Assembly: GCF_003286085.1 (NCBI RefSeq)
Contig: NW_020825336.1
Coordinates: 1,178,001-1,242,000, forward strand
Source of the DNA: Drosophila persimilis
Taxonomy: Eukaryota > Arthropoda > Insecta > Diptera > Drosophilidae
Length of the DNA stretch: 64,000 nt
Reading direction: 5' to 3'
Made by a program: the position numbers and the translations under genes. A model generated the notes under the pieces. That model made no database searches, had not been told where the DNA came from, and worked only from the letters and a program-made list of their open reading frames with translations. Below are positions 15,001 to 26,834 of the stretch, piece by piece (position 1 is the stretch's first letter; each line of letters starts with the position of its first letter).

Positions 15001-18000
15001 AATTGCGAGGTCCAACTCTCCTTCCTCGCTGCACTTGGCAGGCGGGGGGCAGACGGGGGGCAGGCGCCTCCTTCAGCAGATGTTCACCCACAGTCGGAGA
15101 GGGAGAACTGTGTGTGGGAGTGACGGTGATTGGAATGCGGAAATGCAGCTGTTGAGATTAGAATCTAGAGAGAGACAAAGAGGGAAAGAGGGAGACCGCT
15201 TGCCTGGATTTTGGAACGTGTGCCTCGACAAAAACCTTGCCGATTCCATTCAAATGTACTTTGGAATGTGTTTCGGAATGTAATCGAATCATCGCATCCT
15301 TCCACTTGCAGGAACCGCTTAAGGACGGTCTTGGGGTCAACCATCCATCCTAAAGATCTGTGCTATTCCTCTCTTATAGAGCATAATGAACTAGTTCCGC
15401 TCTTTCATAAAATACAGAGAACTAGTTGTTGAGTGGACTTCCCCGCCCTCAGTCGCTGAGTTTTCACACGCGAACAGCAGGGGCTTTCCCGTGACACACA
15501 GAAGGCGGATTTTCCTGAAGGAGTGTTTTCCTTGCTTCCTCCTGATGCCCCTCCTGGTTCCCCTCCTGGTGCTCCTCCTGGTGCTCCTCCTGGTGCTCCT
15601 CCTCCTGCTCCCCTTCCTCCTGCTGCTGCTGCACTTTTCAAATCGCGATTCCTGCCCCGCTGGGAATGTGTGCCACATGGGGAGTGTTCTGGCTTGCCCC
15701 CTGCTCCTCGGTCATGTTTATTGTTGCCACACACACACAACCGACTCACGTGCTGTCCTGGACACAGCGACGGGGGCAAGTGTTTTGCTTTGTATTCGGA
15801 CAAAACTTTGACTCTGGACTCCTTTTCCTCTCTGCTTTTTTTTGCTGCAGTGCGTGGCAGTTGCTGCTGCATTTGTTGGCCTTGAGCCAAAGGCCCGAGG
15901 GGGGCTAAGGGGGGAGAATGACGACCAGAAATTGGTTGTATCCTCCTGGGAGAGAGGTCCTGCCACCGATCGCTGCCAGTCCTCCTCGTGCTGCTGCTGC
16001 TGCTACTCTAATGCAGATTTATTGTGGATGCCACCGCTGCGGGAATAAAAATTCCATGCGGATTGAGTTATGCGTCCGTTAGCTCCATTGCGCCGCAGTG
16101 TGTGCCCCCGCCCCAGCGCCCCACTCTGTGTTTGTGCAACATTTCAGTGATGTCATCGCCTGCTGCATAAATTCTGCAATGTGGCAGGCAGGCTGGCTGG
16201 CAGGCAGGAAAAGCTTGTGGCCGCTTTGGCGGTAGCGCCCCATTTTCCGTTTGGCACTTTCACTGCATTTCCTCGAACCGCTTTGCACCTTCTATCAACC
16301 GAATGTTGTCTCTGGTGCATGCCCCACAGAGGCCCCCTCCCTCTCCCTCTGCCCCACAGAGCCGCTTCTTCGCTGCTCCCCGATTACGTGACGCCACGTA
16401 CACACACCACTCCGCCGTCTGTCCGTCTTTCTTCCTGTCTTTCTGTCTTCGACTTGCCTCTTTTTAACCGCTCTTCTGGCCCCCGTCTGTCCCTCTTCTG
16501 GCCCTCTTCTATCCCTCTTCTGTCCCTCTTCTTTCCCTCTACTTTTCCTCGTATCTTTGGTCTAGATTTTCCCTGGAACCGAACCGAACCTGCAGCCCAA
16601 CTTGGAGTTGCATTTCGGTTTGCATTTTATAATTGCTCGAGAAGTTTCTTCTTCGGTTCTTCCCGCTTCTTAAGAGATTCCAATTTCCAAGCAAAGTTTT
16701 CATACTTTTCCATACGTCTCATGGGGTCAAAGGGGTTCACAGGGGGGGAGGGGCACCGGGCCGGGCTGGTCCGTTCCCTTTGGGGATAACACGATGGCCA
16801 TAAATTATGAACTCTATTCGCAGGATACGAGTAAATGAGGGAAACATGCAATTAAACTTTGGGCCACACACACACTCGTACCTTGCCCCTTGCCCTCTGC
16901 CCCTGCCCCCTGCCTCTGCCCCCACAGAAGTGCCAGCAGAGGCTACTGTGATTGGTAATTGGATTGAAGATGGATGGAAGACAGAAGACAGAGAACTGTG
17001 GACAGTGGACAGCAGGAAAATGGAATGGGAAGTGCCCGAGGAATAATAGAATGCAAAGGAAAGCCAGTGGCTGGCGCGAGGGAACAGGAAAGCCTCCTCT
17101 TGGATGGATAGAGGCGGGAATAGTGCTCGAAAATGTGTGAATATTTTTTGTTTGATACATTTCGAGCGTGGAAGAAAAAGATTAAATCCTATGAGTGGCG
17201 ACTTTTTGCCATGAACTTTCCTTGGAAAATTCTAACTGAATCTCCTCTGGAGCCATCCTCTGGAGCCTTCCCCTGGAGCCTTCCTCTGGAGCCTTCCTCT
17301 GGAGCCTTCCTCTGGAGCCTTCCTCTGGAGCCTTCCTCTAAGGCCTTCCTCTGGGGTCTCCCTTTAGAGCCTTCCTTTAGAACCTTCCTTTAGAACCTTC
17401 CTCTAGAATCTTCCGTTTTTCCCGTAAAATCTCTGAGACAGTTCTTTGATCTGATAGATCCCATGAAAGATCGCACGGACAGACAATTTCCCTTCAAAGT
17501 TTCTCCAAAAGTGTACTTCAGAATCTTTCTGTATTCCTCTATCCACAATTCTCCTTCAAACTCCAATTTTGTTAGAGAAAGATCTTCGTAAAGATCTCTG
17601 AATAAAATATAAAAGTACTACCAATCAATGAATATTGAAAATTCCATCAAATAAATCATAAATCTCTTGAGACTACAGATTGGATCGTATTCCCTCCTAA
17701 TTCCTATTCCTAAACCATAAGTATATGAATGCTCAAGAAAATGCCAAAAACACCATCATTTTCTTGGCATAGAAAATCCTTCAAGAACTCAAAAAATCCA
17801 AAGAAAGGCTTTGCCCATTTTCTGGCAATTGCAAAGCAACTTTGAACTTTGAACATTAAACATGTGATGGAACCGAAAATTCGTTGTCGTTTTCCAACAA
17901 ACTAAACTTTCTCTATGCCCCAATTGCATCTTGAAGCCACAGTCCGAGAGTCGCAGAGTAGCAGAGTCTCGGGGGCTCCGGAGTCTGGGAGTCTCGGAGT

Positions 18001-21000
18001 CTCGTCTCTCTCAAGCCTAAGCCTTTTGTCAGTGTTTTGTTTGTGTTGCCACTTGAAGAGGGGGCACGGACGGGGCAGGAAAGGACATGCCCGGACATGC
18101 CAGGAACTGCACAGAGACACACACACAGAGGCACACACACACTCGCAGATGTGGCATTCATTCGGTACAATATATTACATTACATTACCTTCGAAAGGGG
18201 CGTAGGGGGGAGGGCAGGCCACGGCTGAGAGGCCACCTCCACGTTTTAGTTGTGGAATTGAACTAGAAAATAACGAGTGACGGAGGGAGGGAGGGAGGGG
18301 AGGATGAGAGCGGAAGAGACACAGATGTTTACAATGTCCTCTTTTTCCGGGCCTTTCATTGGGGGAAAAAAAAATGCAGGAATAAGAACATGAACTCTTT
18401 TTTTCGAATGATGGGTGGAATCCTACATATATCATTGGCATTTATTTATTAACATAAAAACCCAGTGAACCATGGTCAGGCCACACCCACCACCCCACCC
18501 CCCATCATCATGATGCTAGGGTTGCCCCCACCCCCTTCCCCCTGTGCCACATTCCTTGTCTTCTCTGCTGTTCATTCATTTCATTTTTTTTTTTGTTACT
18601 TTCGTTTTGAAATGCGGCTTAAAAGAGCCACCAAACAATGGTGTTACGGGGTCTATATATATATATATGTATGTGGGGATATGTGTATTATATAGGGTAT
18701 TACCTATATATTCGCTTGATTACTTAAGCCTCTCCCTCTCCCTCGCGCTCCCCCTCGCGCTCCCCCTCGCCCCCTCCCTCTCTCCCTTTTCAATTACCCA
18801 AAAAACCGAAACCGAAACAGAAACAGGGCTTTGTCTTTTGTTAAATTTTTTGTGTTTTTTTTTGTTTTTTGTTGGTTTTTTTTTTATGCAAAAATAAAAC
18901 GAAATTTGTAGAGTGTCGTCGTCGCTTCCGAAATATTGAAATGTGAGATGTGGGAGTGGTCCGGTCCGACGGGTCGTGCCTCCTCTTTTTTCTCTTTCTT
19001 TAAAAGCTTTAAACATGCCCCCCCCCCTCTCCCCACTCCCCCCCGCACACTCCAACTTTTGTATTCACTTTGATTGAGTCTCCTGCAACGGATTATGAAT
19101 ACAGAATGAATGAACCCGACGATGATGAGGTTTTATGGATGCCTTGTTGATGGGCCAATGCCAAAAACACAAAACGAGGGCGGGTGGAGAGGGGGAGAGG
19201 GGGAGGGGGCTCGTGGAGCACTGGATAATCGCATTGGGGAATGGACATGCATTTAATTTTCAATTTTGAACGCTTTTCGCGTAAATTATGTGTGAAATGA
19301 TTTCTCTTTTAGTTATGCAATGAGATTCGTGAATGGGAATTAAGGCAAGGGGGGGGATGCAAGGGGCGGGGGGGTGGAAAAACATTCTCCACTCATTGCA
19401 AAGGAGTTTTGTTCTCTCGCGCGTCATGCAGCAGCTCCCCTCGTTCATTGAAATGAATTATAACGGCATTCCCTCAACTTTCTTGGCCAGAAACGTAGAG
19501 TAATCCAGGAGACCCTTCGTTCCCCTCTTTGGTGGGAAATCTCTTATCATTATCCCTCCTCCGCTCCTCCCTCCTCCGCTCCTCCCTCCCTCCCGCCCTG
19601 CTGCAGTTTAGATGTTGATCCCTTGCACAAGAACAATGACAACAAAAGACTGTCATGGATGGATGGATGGGGGAGTCGGGGACGGGGGAGGGGAATGATA
19701 ACTGGTGTGGTAACTGGACACCAATCGGGATTGTGTTCCACATGCAACAAAAAACAACAACAAATAAAAAATAAACTAAAAACTGAAAACTGAAAACTAG
19801 AAAACCAGAAAAAATATGTTGACATCCAATGAATGTCCAAACAGTTTTCATTCCCCACAAGAGGCGTAAACGGGGCGGGGCGTTGGGTCTGGGTTTCCGT
19901 TTGGATGGATGGATGGATGGATGGATGGATGTTGTTCACGGTGTGGTCTGCAACCGCACCACATGATGTAGTCTGTCCAGCGATTGCTTGATGATGGGGG
20001 TTTGGGGGGAGGCAGGAATCCAGGTCTGGTCTCTCCTTCAAACATCAACAGCAATTTGCGTTGGGAAATCATTAACAGGCCGGGCGGTAGATGCAAATGG
20101 AAATGCTACAGATTGCGAATAGATTGGACTACGGAATACCCTCGAGAGGAGGGTCTAGTGTGGTGCCCCCTAGTGGCCCCCTAGTATATAATGTCCTTCT
20201 TCGAGGAGAGGGTATTCATGGGGGACTGAGAGATGGGAAGACATTGTAGACAGGGATTTTCTTCCAAGAACAGAGCACCGTATTTATGTCCTTAAATGCG
20301 TGTCCGCTGGAAGGAGATGATGGAGAATATACAAACACTGTTGTTGTTGCTGTTGCACATGTTGTTGTTGCTCTCGTTGCTTCTCTTTCGTTTCTCTTGT
20401 TCTTTTTGTTGCTGTGTCCATTGTTTGTGTATTGTTTACAAATAAATTAAACTTCTTTTGATAATAAAAAAAAAGGGGAGCAGCAAAAACAATTGCATCA
20501 CACACATGGACACGCCTCTGCTGTGTCTGTGGCATGCATGCATGTTGCACCACGATGTGCCCGCGTTGTTGCAGCAACAGCAGCAGCAGCTGGTTGATCT
20601 ATTGGGAACGTGCTGAGACATCCGCTGCTCTGTTGCTGCTGCTGCTGTCCGCCAATGTCGCCGGCGGGCGCTTAAGCATTGTTATGTCATCATTACCAGA
20701 GTTGCCACCAACAGCAGCAGCAGCAAGCAGCAGCAGAAATGTGTGCCACAAGCAGCAGCAACAACAACAACAACAACAGTGTGTGACCGGACCAAATGTG
20801 CAACGGCAATGCGGCGGACGCTGCACTCTGCGGTGGCTACTGCGTTTGGCTTTGTACTTGTTTAAGCCCCCACCCCACCACTCCCCTCACTCCACTCCAC
20901 TTACCAATCCCCTACCACCTCTTTTTCTCCCTCCTTCTCTCGTTGTGGCTCTTCTTGGCACTATTAGAGGGTAGAGCAGGGGGTATCTGTGCCATGTGGG

Positions 21001-21085
21001 TACGTGCCAGGGTATCAAAGCTTCGACTATTCGAATCTTGTATGGTTGGTCTCTCTTTGGCTCCTCCCGGCCCCCTCCCTTTACC

Positions 21086-21128
<43 letters not shown>

Positions 21129-21833
21129 ACACGCTTTGGTCACATTAAACGGCCTTGTACTACAATCCACTATCTATCACTGGTCACCTTTTGTGGTGCC
21201 ATATGCGTGCCATACACGTATCTCTGTCTCTGTGTGTGTGTGTTTCAATGTAATGCCTACATTCCAATGCAATTTCAGCTTATTGTCTCGCCCCTGCCTT
21301 CTCCCCCCCTCCCCCCTCCTACTTATCAGCAGCACTTGACGGCGCTTAGAGCGGCGCCAGCTGTGGCGGCGATTAGAAGAGAGAGAGACGGAGAACTTTG
21401 GTAAAATAGCCATAAATATTATATAAAGCCAATTGACTTGCATGCAATTACGTTTACAGTGCGGCCTAGCGGGGGGGCATGGGGCATGGGGCATGGGGGT
21501 GTGCGTTCACACAGAAACAAACACTCTATAAAGGTTTATCAACCTCTCGGCTGGGGCTGTGTGTGTGTGTGTGTGGCTATCGTTCTGTTCAGTTATCAGT
21601 TCCGTTGATTGTGTACTTTTCTTTTTTTGTCTCTGCAGCAATCGATCGATCCATCGATCGATTAGACCACCGATGGGTTAAAGTACTCTCTGCATTCGCG
21701 CGCACAGTGGGGCCCTCGAAAAGAACAAAAAGAAAAACAAAAAGAAAAAGGGTCGGCTCGGCTCGGGTCTCGTATGAGTGGATGAATGGCCACTGCCTGC
21801 ATGTTCGTGCATGTCGCTGCTTGCGTGGTGCGT

Positions 21834-21874
<41 letters not shown>

Positions 21875-24800
21875 TGTTTGTCCATTATGATTACTTTTGT
21901 ATAACACATGCGAAATGCTGCCCCGTGCCCTTTGCTGCCGCTCTGCCGCTCTGCCACTCTGCCGCTGACAATAACAATAATTAAATTGATGTATTAGTCT
22001 GTGGGGCCAATGCTGTTGTATTCTGCGTGTGTGTGTGTGTGTTTGTGTGTGGCACGCATAAAATATCACAGCTTTTGTGCTTGTACGTTTTTTTTTCTCT
22101 CTCATCAATTTCGATTAAGATAACAGTAAAGCAAGTAAACAGTAAACACACAGTGTGAGCTAAAAGTTTATGAATTATGGTGCTATCTCTGTTTGTGTTT
22201 GTAGCATACTTTTGGGAACACTAGAATGTCCATAATTTAGTTGTAATTAAAGTGCAAGTTAATGCGTACTCGATTTCCCCTAACCCCTGGGCCGCCCTTG
22301 AGTTCACTCTCTTGGCTTTTTAGCTTTTAAGCCAGACAGCTCTTCTGCCAGGCACCGCTTCCATCGCCTCTCTCTCTCGTTCTATGCTGATCAAAAGAGA
22401 GCCACAAATGCTTTTACTTTAAGCTTATCTTCTCTCTCTCTCTTTGTGTCCCTTTTTACTGGCTCTCTTTGATTGGGCACTCCTCCTGCCTCTCCCTCTA
22501 TTCGAACAAGCTTCTTCTGAGGCATAATATTAGCTTTTAAGCTTCTCTTCTGCCAGGCACCGGCTTCCATCGCATCTCTCGCTCTATGCTGATCAAAAAG
22601 CAAAAGCTCACAGGTAGCGCTTTCCTCTCTTCTGCTTGCTCTCGCTCTTGCAGCTGCTCTTTTTGTCCCTTTTTACTGGCTCTCCTCCCGCCTCTCCCTC
22701 TATTCGAATAAGCTTCTTCTGAGGCATAATATCTCTGCAGATCTTAGCTTACAGCAAAACCTCAAAACTATTCTGCGGTTTTGGTTGTTGTATTTTTTGA
22801 TAAATTCCAATTAGCCACAGGGGAATCTCTGGCATGGGGACCGTTATTCGCCGGCGGGTGAAAGAAGTTCAGCATCAAGCCACACAAAAATTGTGGCTGT
22901 TGCTGTTTTAATTGATAAAAAAAAATGAACATCTCCGCTGTGGCAGCTGCTGCTGCTGCTGCTGCTGCAGGGGGGGAGCAGCGACTCTGCGCAGCGAGAG
23001 GTCAGAGGTTTTCACACGAATAAAACAGAAATCAGAGACTAGCGAACGGAGACCAGATGGATGGTCTCAAGCCCCGGAGCAGCGGACTGCAGGTCCCCAC
23101 TCCCATGGCTCTGAAATCCGAGTGAATCTCCAGCTGCATAGAAAATTGTTCAGCGCATTGGGATGATTTCCCCCGGGGGCAGTATTCCGAACACATTTTA
23201 TCTGTGTGGCATGCCACAACAGTACACAGTACCAGCCCACATCCCAGCCCACTTTATCATTCTCCTCCTTCTTTCTCCCTCTCCATTTCGGACGACAGGC
23301 ATATACCCAAGGCCAAGGCAACGGCAATCGCTGATACGCCCGAACTGAAGCGCATTGCGGAGAATACGAAGATCCAATCGAATGTGAAATACCATGCGGA
23401 CTTTGAGAAGGCCAAAGGCAAATTTACACAGGTACCTCGCCCCCACATCCAGAGTATGAGAGGTTTTAACTGTACTAATTGTTGCCCTGTCTCCCCCCAT
23501 CTCCCATCTCCCATACCCATTCCCATTCCCATTCCCATGAACCTCTGACAGGTGGCCGATGACCCGGAAACGCTGAGAATCAAACAGAACACGAAGCACA
23601 TATCGAATGTGGCATATCACGGGGATCTGGAGAAGAAGGCTGCGATGGAACGGCAACGCGGCTCGGCTGAGGTCTCCGATAGCAGCAGTAAGTACCGTTT
23701 CGTTCTTCTCTCTCTTCCTTCCTTTCCTTCCTTCCATCCATCATCTATCTATCTCTATATATACATACATATGTATATCTCATTCACACACTCCCAGTGT
23801 TCCTGTATCTGTATCTATCTACTAAATGCTTTATTCTTTGTGCCTGCTCGCTCGCTCACTCGTGTGCAATAATAATTGTTTGTTAGCTTAAGTTTTTCTC
23901 TTGGAATTAATTTATGTTTGGAATTCAATTGATTTAATGTGTTTATAATTGTCAATTGACGTCATCTGCATGCACAAGCAATCGCCAGTTTGCACTGAGA
24001 CATAACTAATGGTTAAATAGCAATATAATAGAGCGTTACAGTGGTTCAAAAGTGTTAAAGAAAAGGAACAGTGTTCCGGTGAGAATCGATGGAAAAGTGT
24101 CTTGAAATCCTACAGATCCGTGGTGCATGAGTTTTCCAACACTAGTGTTATTTTCAGTGTTACAAAATGATCCAAATTATTGAAACTTATTCCTGGTGTT
24201 CGATAAAAATGCATTGATTATTATGCCTAAAATTATGCCTTAAACCTACTCGTTTTCCAACTTTCCAACACTACTTTTGCACATCCACTGGGCAACACTG
24301 TACTGGCGTTTCTCATTTGTTCACTTTCTTATTTGTGGTTCTCCCATCATTGCACCACTGTTCAACACTGTTCATACACGCATATCCCTACTGTATGTGT
24401 ATGTGCATTTTGCAACAATGCAATGTATCTATCATTTCCATCACAACTGTCACACATTGTAATAAATATTAATTATAATTATGTTTTATTTTTTATATAT
24501 TTTTTTTTTGTTTTGTTGTGGACTTTATTGCATATCATTTGTTGTGCCCCCACCTCCTATCCATCCATCCATATCTACAACAACAACAACAATCATCGAA
24601 CAACCACCGACAACTGTCGCATAATTTGTGTGCTTTTCTGAACTACCGTTAACCCAACGACAAAACACGCACACGCACACGCTACACAACACTACACTGC
24701 ATTATACAACACTAACAAACAACTGTGGAACTCTGTGTGGAACGTACATAAAAACCCAACTAAAACAACTAAAAAAAAAAACGAAAACAAAAACAAAAAC

Positions 24801-26828
24801 AAAAAAAAACCCATCGAAATCATAGATGAATCGGAATATTTCTCTGAGCAATTGGCAGCTGAACAATTCTCGCAATATGCACCCACAGCCACATCACCCA
24901 TACCGCCAGCAGTAGCAGCAACAGTGCAACACCACCAGCAACAGTTGCAACAGCAGCAGCAACATCACTACCAGCAACAACAGCAGCTGCAACACCAACA
25001 ACAACAACAGCAGCAGCAGCAGCTGCAACACCAACAGCAGCAACAACAACACTTTCTACAACAGCAGCAGCAACAGACACTGCCACCGCCACCCATACAA
25101 CATCAGCAATACAACACAGCGGCCATAACGCCCACATACCAACAGTTACAACAACAACAGCAACACCAACAACACCAACAACAACTGCAACAACACCAAC
25201 AACAACAGGGCAACAATCAGAGGCAGCAACAACAGGCACAGGCACAAGCACAGGGCCACGGACAGGCGCAACAACAACAACAACACGATCCCTATGCACA
25301 CTACCAGCAACCACAGGCACTGCGCCAACAGCAACACCAGCAACAGTTGCAACAGCAACAGCAAGCCATTAAACAGTCGTCACATCTGTATCCCACAGCA
25401 CAATCGCAGCAGCAGCAGCAGCAGCCCCAACAGCAACAGCCACAGCAGGTGAATCCCTACAATGAGATGCGCTCGGCCATACTCCAGAATTCGCATCATC
25501 CCAGTGGCAATGCTGCAGATCAGGCGGCACAAATGCATCCTCAGGTGCAGCAGCAGCACCAGCAGCAGCACCAGCAGCAGCACCAGCCGCAGCAGCAGCA
25601 CAATCCCACTCCAGTGGCAGCAGTGGCTGCTGTGGTGCCACATCATAGCCACCTGAATAATAATCCCAGCAATGGCAGTGTCACCACCTATCATAGTTTC
25701 AATAGCAACAACAACGGATCCCAGCAGATGCTGCCACCGCAGATGCGTCGACCGGGGGCCAACACTAGTGTCTACGATGGCAGCGCCAATACCAATACCA
25801 ACAACGACATAGGCCAACAGCAGCTGCCACAGCAACAGCAGCAGCAGCAGATGAGGAGCAAGCACAGCGGACCGGCAACTGGATCAGCAGGGGGAGCGGG
25901 ATCAGCCATACAGCAGCTGTATGCCTCGCCCAATTATCAATCGGTGACGCCCTCGGAGAACGCCCTAAATGTGGTCAATGGACATGTGTCCAATCATCAG
26001 CAAAAGATGATCCCTGGAGGCAGCGGCAACATTGGAAAGATCGCCGACTATGATCCCCTGACCGATGGCCCACGGGTGGTGCAGGGATCCGGGCGATCCA
26101 GTACCACTCTGGTCTACAGCTCCGATACGCAGCAGCAGCAACAGCAGCAGCAACAGCGAGGCGGTAAGTAAACGGCGACAGAGGCGGCGGAAGGCTAGCT
26201 GGTAGTAAAATAGTCCGCTTGATGTGTGAACCCATCATCTCAGTCATTTGTGTCCTTGTCCCAGACAGACTCCTCTTAAAGAACACCCTTCAAATCACAA
26301 CATTTGTGTATCTTTATCTGTAGGCAACAGTGTGTATCCGAAGAGGATTGGCTCTGTGACGGACATTGATCCTGCAAACGGGATCTATGGTTCCCTGAGT
26401 GGCGCCGAGCAGGCCCATGCCCAGAAGCATCAGCAGTACTACGCTCAGGTGCAGAAGATGCAGCAACAGGAGCAGCAGTTGCAGCTGCAGCAGCAACAAA
26501 TACAGCAGCAGCAGATGCGCCAGCAGCCCTCGTACGATAACTCGGTGCAGGCGAATCAATCGCGCCAGAGCGCGGCTTCAAATTCTGTAAGTAGAATCTC
26601 TTCTAGAGGAAGCGAAAAGAAATGTATCTTAACTGTATTCCTTTGCAGCGTCTGTATAAGGCCATCTATGACTATGAGGCGCAGGACGTCGACGAGGTGA
26701 GCTTCCGCGAGGGCGACATCATCTACGAGGTGGAGTCCATCGACTCCGGTTGGATGACGGGTCGCGTGGAGCGGACGGGAAAGACCGGCATGCTGCCTGC
26801 CAACTATGTGGAGCATGCGGTTATATAA
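26..26828 (+). CDS. Lasp: Lasp, LIM and SH3 domain actin-binding protein
   Basis: Seven coding exons join in frame: 26-94, 14534-14628, 23299-23431, 23552-23687, 24826-26163, 26324-26586 and 26649-26828, giving 737 residues. All introns are GT-AG. Residues 5-56 form a complete LIM zinc-binding domain (ligands C5, C8, H26, C29, C32, C35, C53, H56), split over three exons. Two nebulin-like repeats follow (about 62-130), then a 446-residue glutamine-rich linker encoded by one exon, then a C-terminal SH3 domain (679-737, with the [17 protein letters not shown] and LPANYVE signatures). LIM-nebulin-SH3 order is diagnostic of the LASP family, which binds F-actin and works in muscle thin filaments and cytoskeletal remodelling. 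The ATG at 26 matches the family N-terminus MNKTCARCQ; an in-frame TTG at 20 is not needed. Vertebrate LASP1 is about 261 residues and lacks the polyQ linker. The polyQ exon is frame-neutral and could be skipped. Confidence 0.96.
11300..11460. repeat. degenerate minisatellite around GGGAGATTCTTCC
   Basis: The core GGGAGATTCTTCC recurs about seven times with variable spacing of roughly 20-28 bases inside Lasp intron 1. Similar GATTCCTCC words recur around 12430-12830. Confidence 0.7.
11670..11760. repeat. 12-bp minisatellite (CATTCCTCCTC)n
   Basis: About seven tandem units of a 12-base motif, CATTCCTCCTCC and close variants, in Lasp intron 1. The strand is pure pyrimidine apart from one A per unit. 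Confidence 0.8.
13141..13157 (+). repeat. 17-base G homopolymer
   Basis: An uninterrupted run of 17 G in Lasp intron 1, flanked by GGGGGCTGGA and TCTC. It can form a G-quadruplex in principle and is a likely site of length error in assembly. Confidence 0.85.
15541..15620. repeat. 15-bp minisatellite CTCCTCCTGGTG
   Basis: Five to six tandem copies of a 12-15-base unit built on CTCCTGGTGCTC in Lasp intron 2. It creates a spurious Gly-Gly-Ala-Pro repeat frame on the minus strand and a Pro-Pro-Gly-Ala frame on the plus strand. Confidence 0.75.
17241..17410. repeat. 15-bp minisatellite CCTTCCTCTGGAG
   Basis: About eleven tandem units of 15 bases, CTTCCTCTGGAGC and variants that decay toward the 3' end (CTTTAGAGC, CTTTAGAAC, CTCTAGAAT), in Lasp intron 2. 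The central four copies are nearly identical and the edge copies degenerate, as expected for a slippage-driven array. Confidence 0.8.
19903..19930. repeat. (GGAT)7 tetranucleotide microsatellite
   Basis: Seven uninterrupted GGAT units in Lasp intron 2. Confidence 0.9.
21087..21127. repeat. (CTG)13-14 trinucleotide repeat
   Basis: An uninterrupted CTG tract of about 41 bases in Lasp intron 2, not in a coding frame I can support. Confidence 0.9.
21835..21868. repeat. (GT)17 dinucleotide microsatellite
   Basis: An uninterrupted GT tract in Lasp intron 2; a second shorter GT tract lies near 22026-22050. Confidence 0.9.
22321..22732. repeat. ~210-bp tandem duplication in Lasp intron 2
   Basis: Two diverged copies lie head to tail: 22321-22530 and 22531-22732. 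Both start with TAGCTTTTAAGC and share CTTCTGCCAGGCACC, CTATGCTGATCAAAA, CCCTTTTTACTGGCTCTC and a well-kept end block AGCTTCTTCTGAGGCATAAT. The middle has indels, while the end blocks are almost identical. Confidence 0.85.
23688..24825 (+). other. Lasp intron 4 with A-rich acceptor region
   Basis: The intron starts with GTAAGT and ends with CATAG before the polyQ exon. The 60 bases before the acceptor are A-rich (AAACAAAAAC repeats) instead of a polypyrimidine tract. The frame stays open upstream of the acceptor back to an ATG at 24735, so an alternative N-terminus is possible on paper; nothing supports it. Confidence 0.8.
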
Positions 26829-26834
26829 TAGGGA

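Larger units (their letters stand above)
14629..23298 (+). other. Lasp intron 2 (8.7 kb), low complexity
   Basis: The intron lies between the exon ending in the LIM-domain Cys53-Glu54-Ala55 and the exon that begins with the last zinc ligand His56. It is as repeat-rich as intron 1, with CTG, TG and GGAT microsatellites, two minisatellites and a 210-bp tandem duplication. I see no protein-coding gene within it. Confidence 0.85.

Noticed and set aside
15405-15890. 161-codon minus-strand frame with Gly-Gly-Ala-Pro repeats
   Set aside because: The open frame is created by the 15-bp minisatellite at 15541-15620; the flanks show no family resemblance.
24820-25865. Long antisense frames (Val/Ala or Leu-rich) opposite the Lasp polyQ exon
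   Set aside because: CAG/CAA repeats give stop-free Leu, Val, Cys or Ala frames on the other strand; these are shadows.
26829-26834. Stop-codon readthrough joining Lasp to the membrane protein
   Set aside because: Two consecutive in-frame stops (TAA TAG) make readthrough improbable; reinitiation or an internal start fits better.
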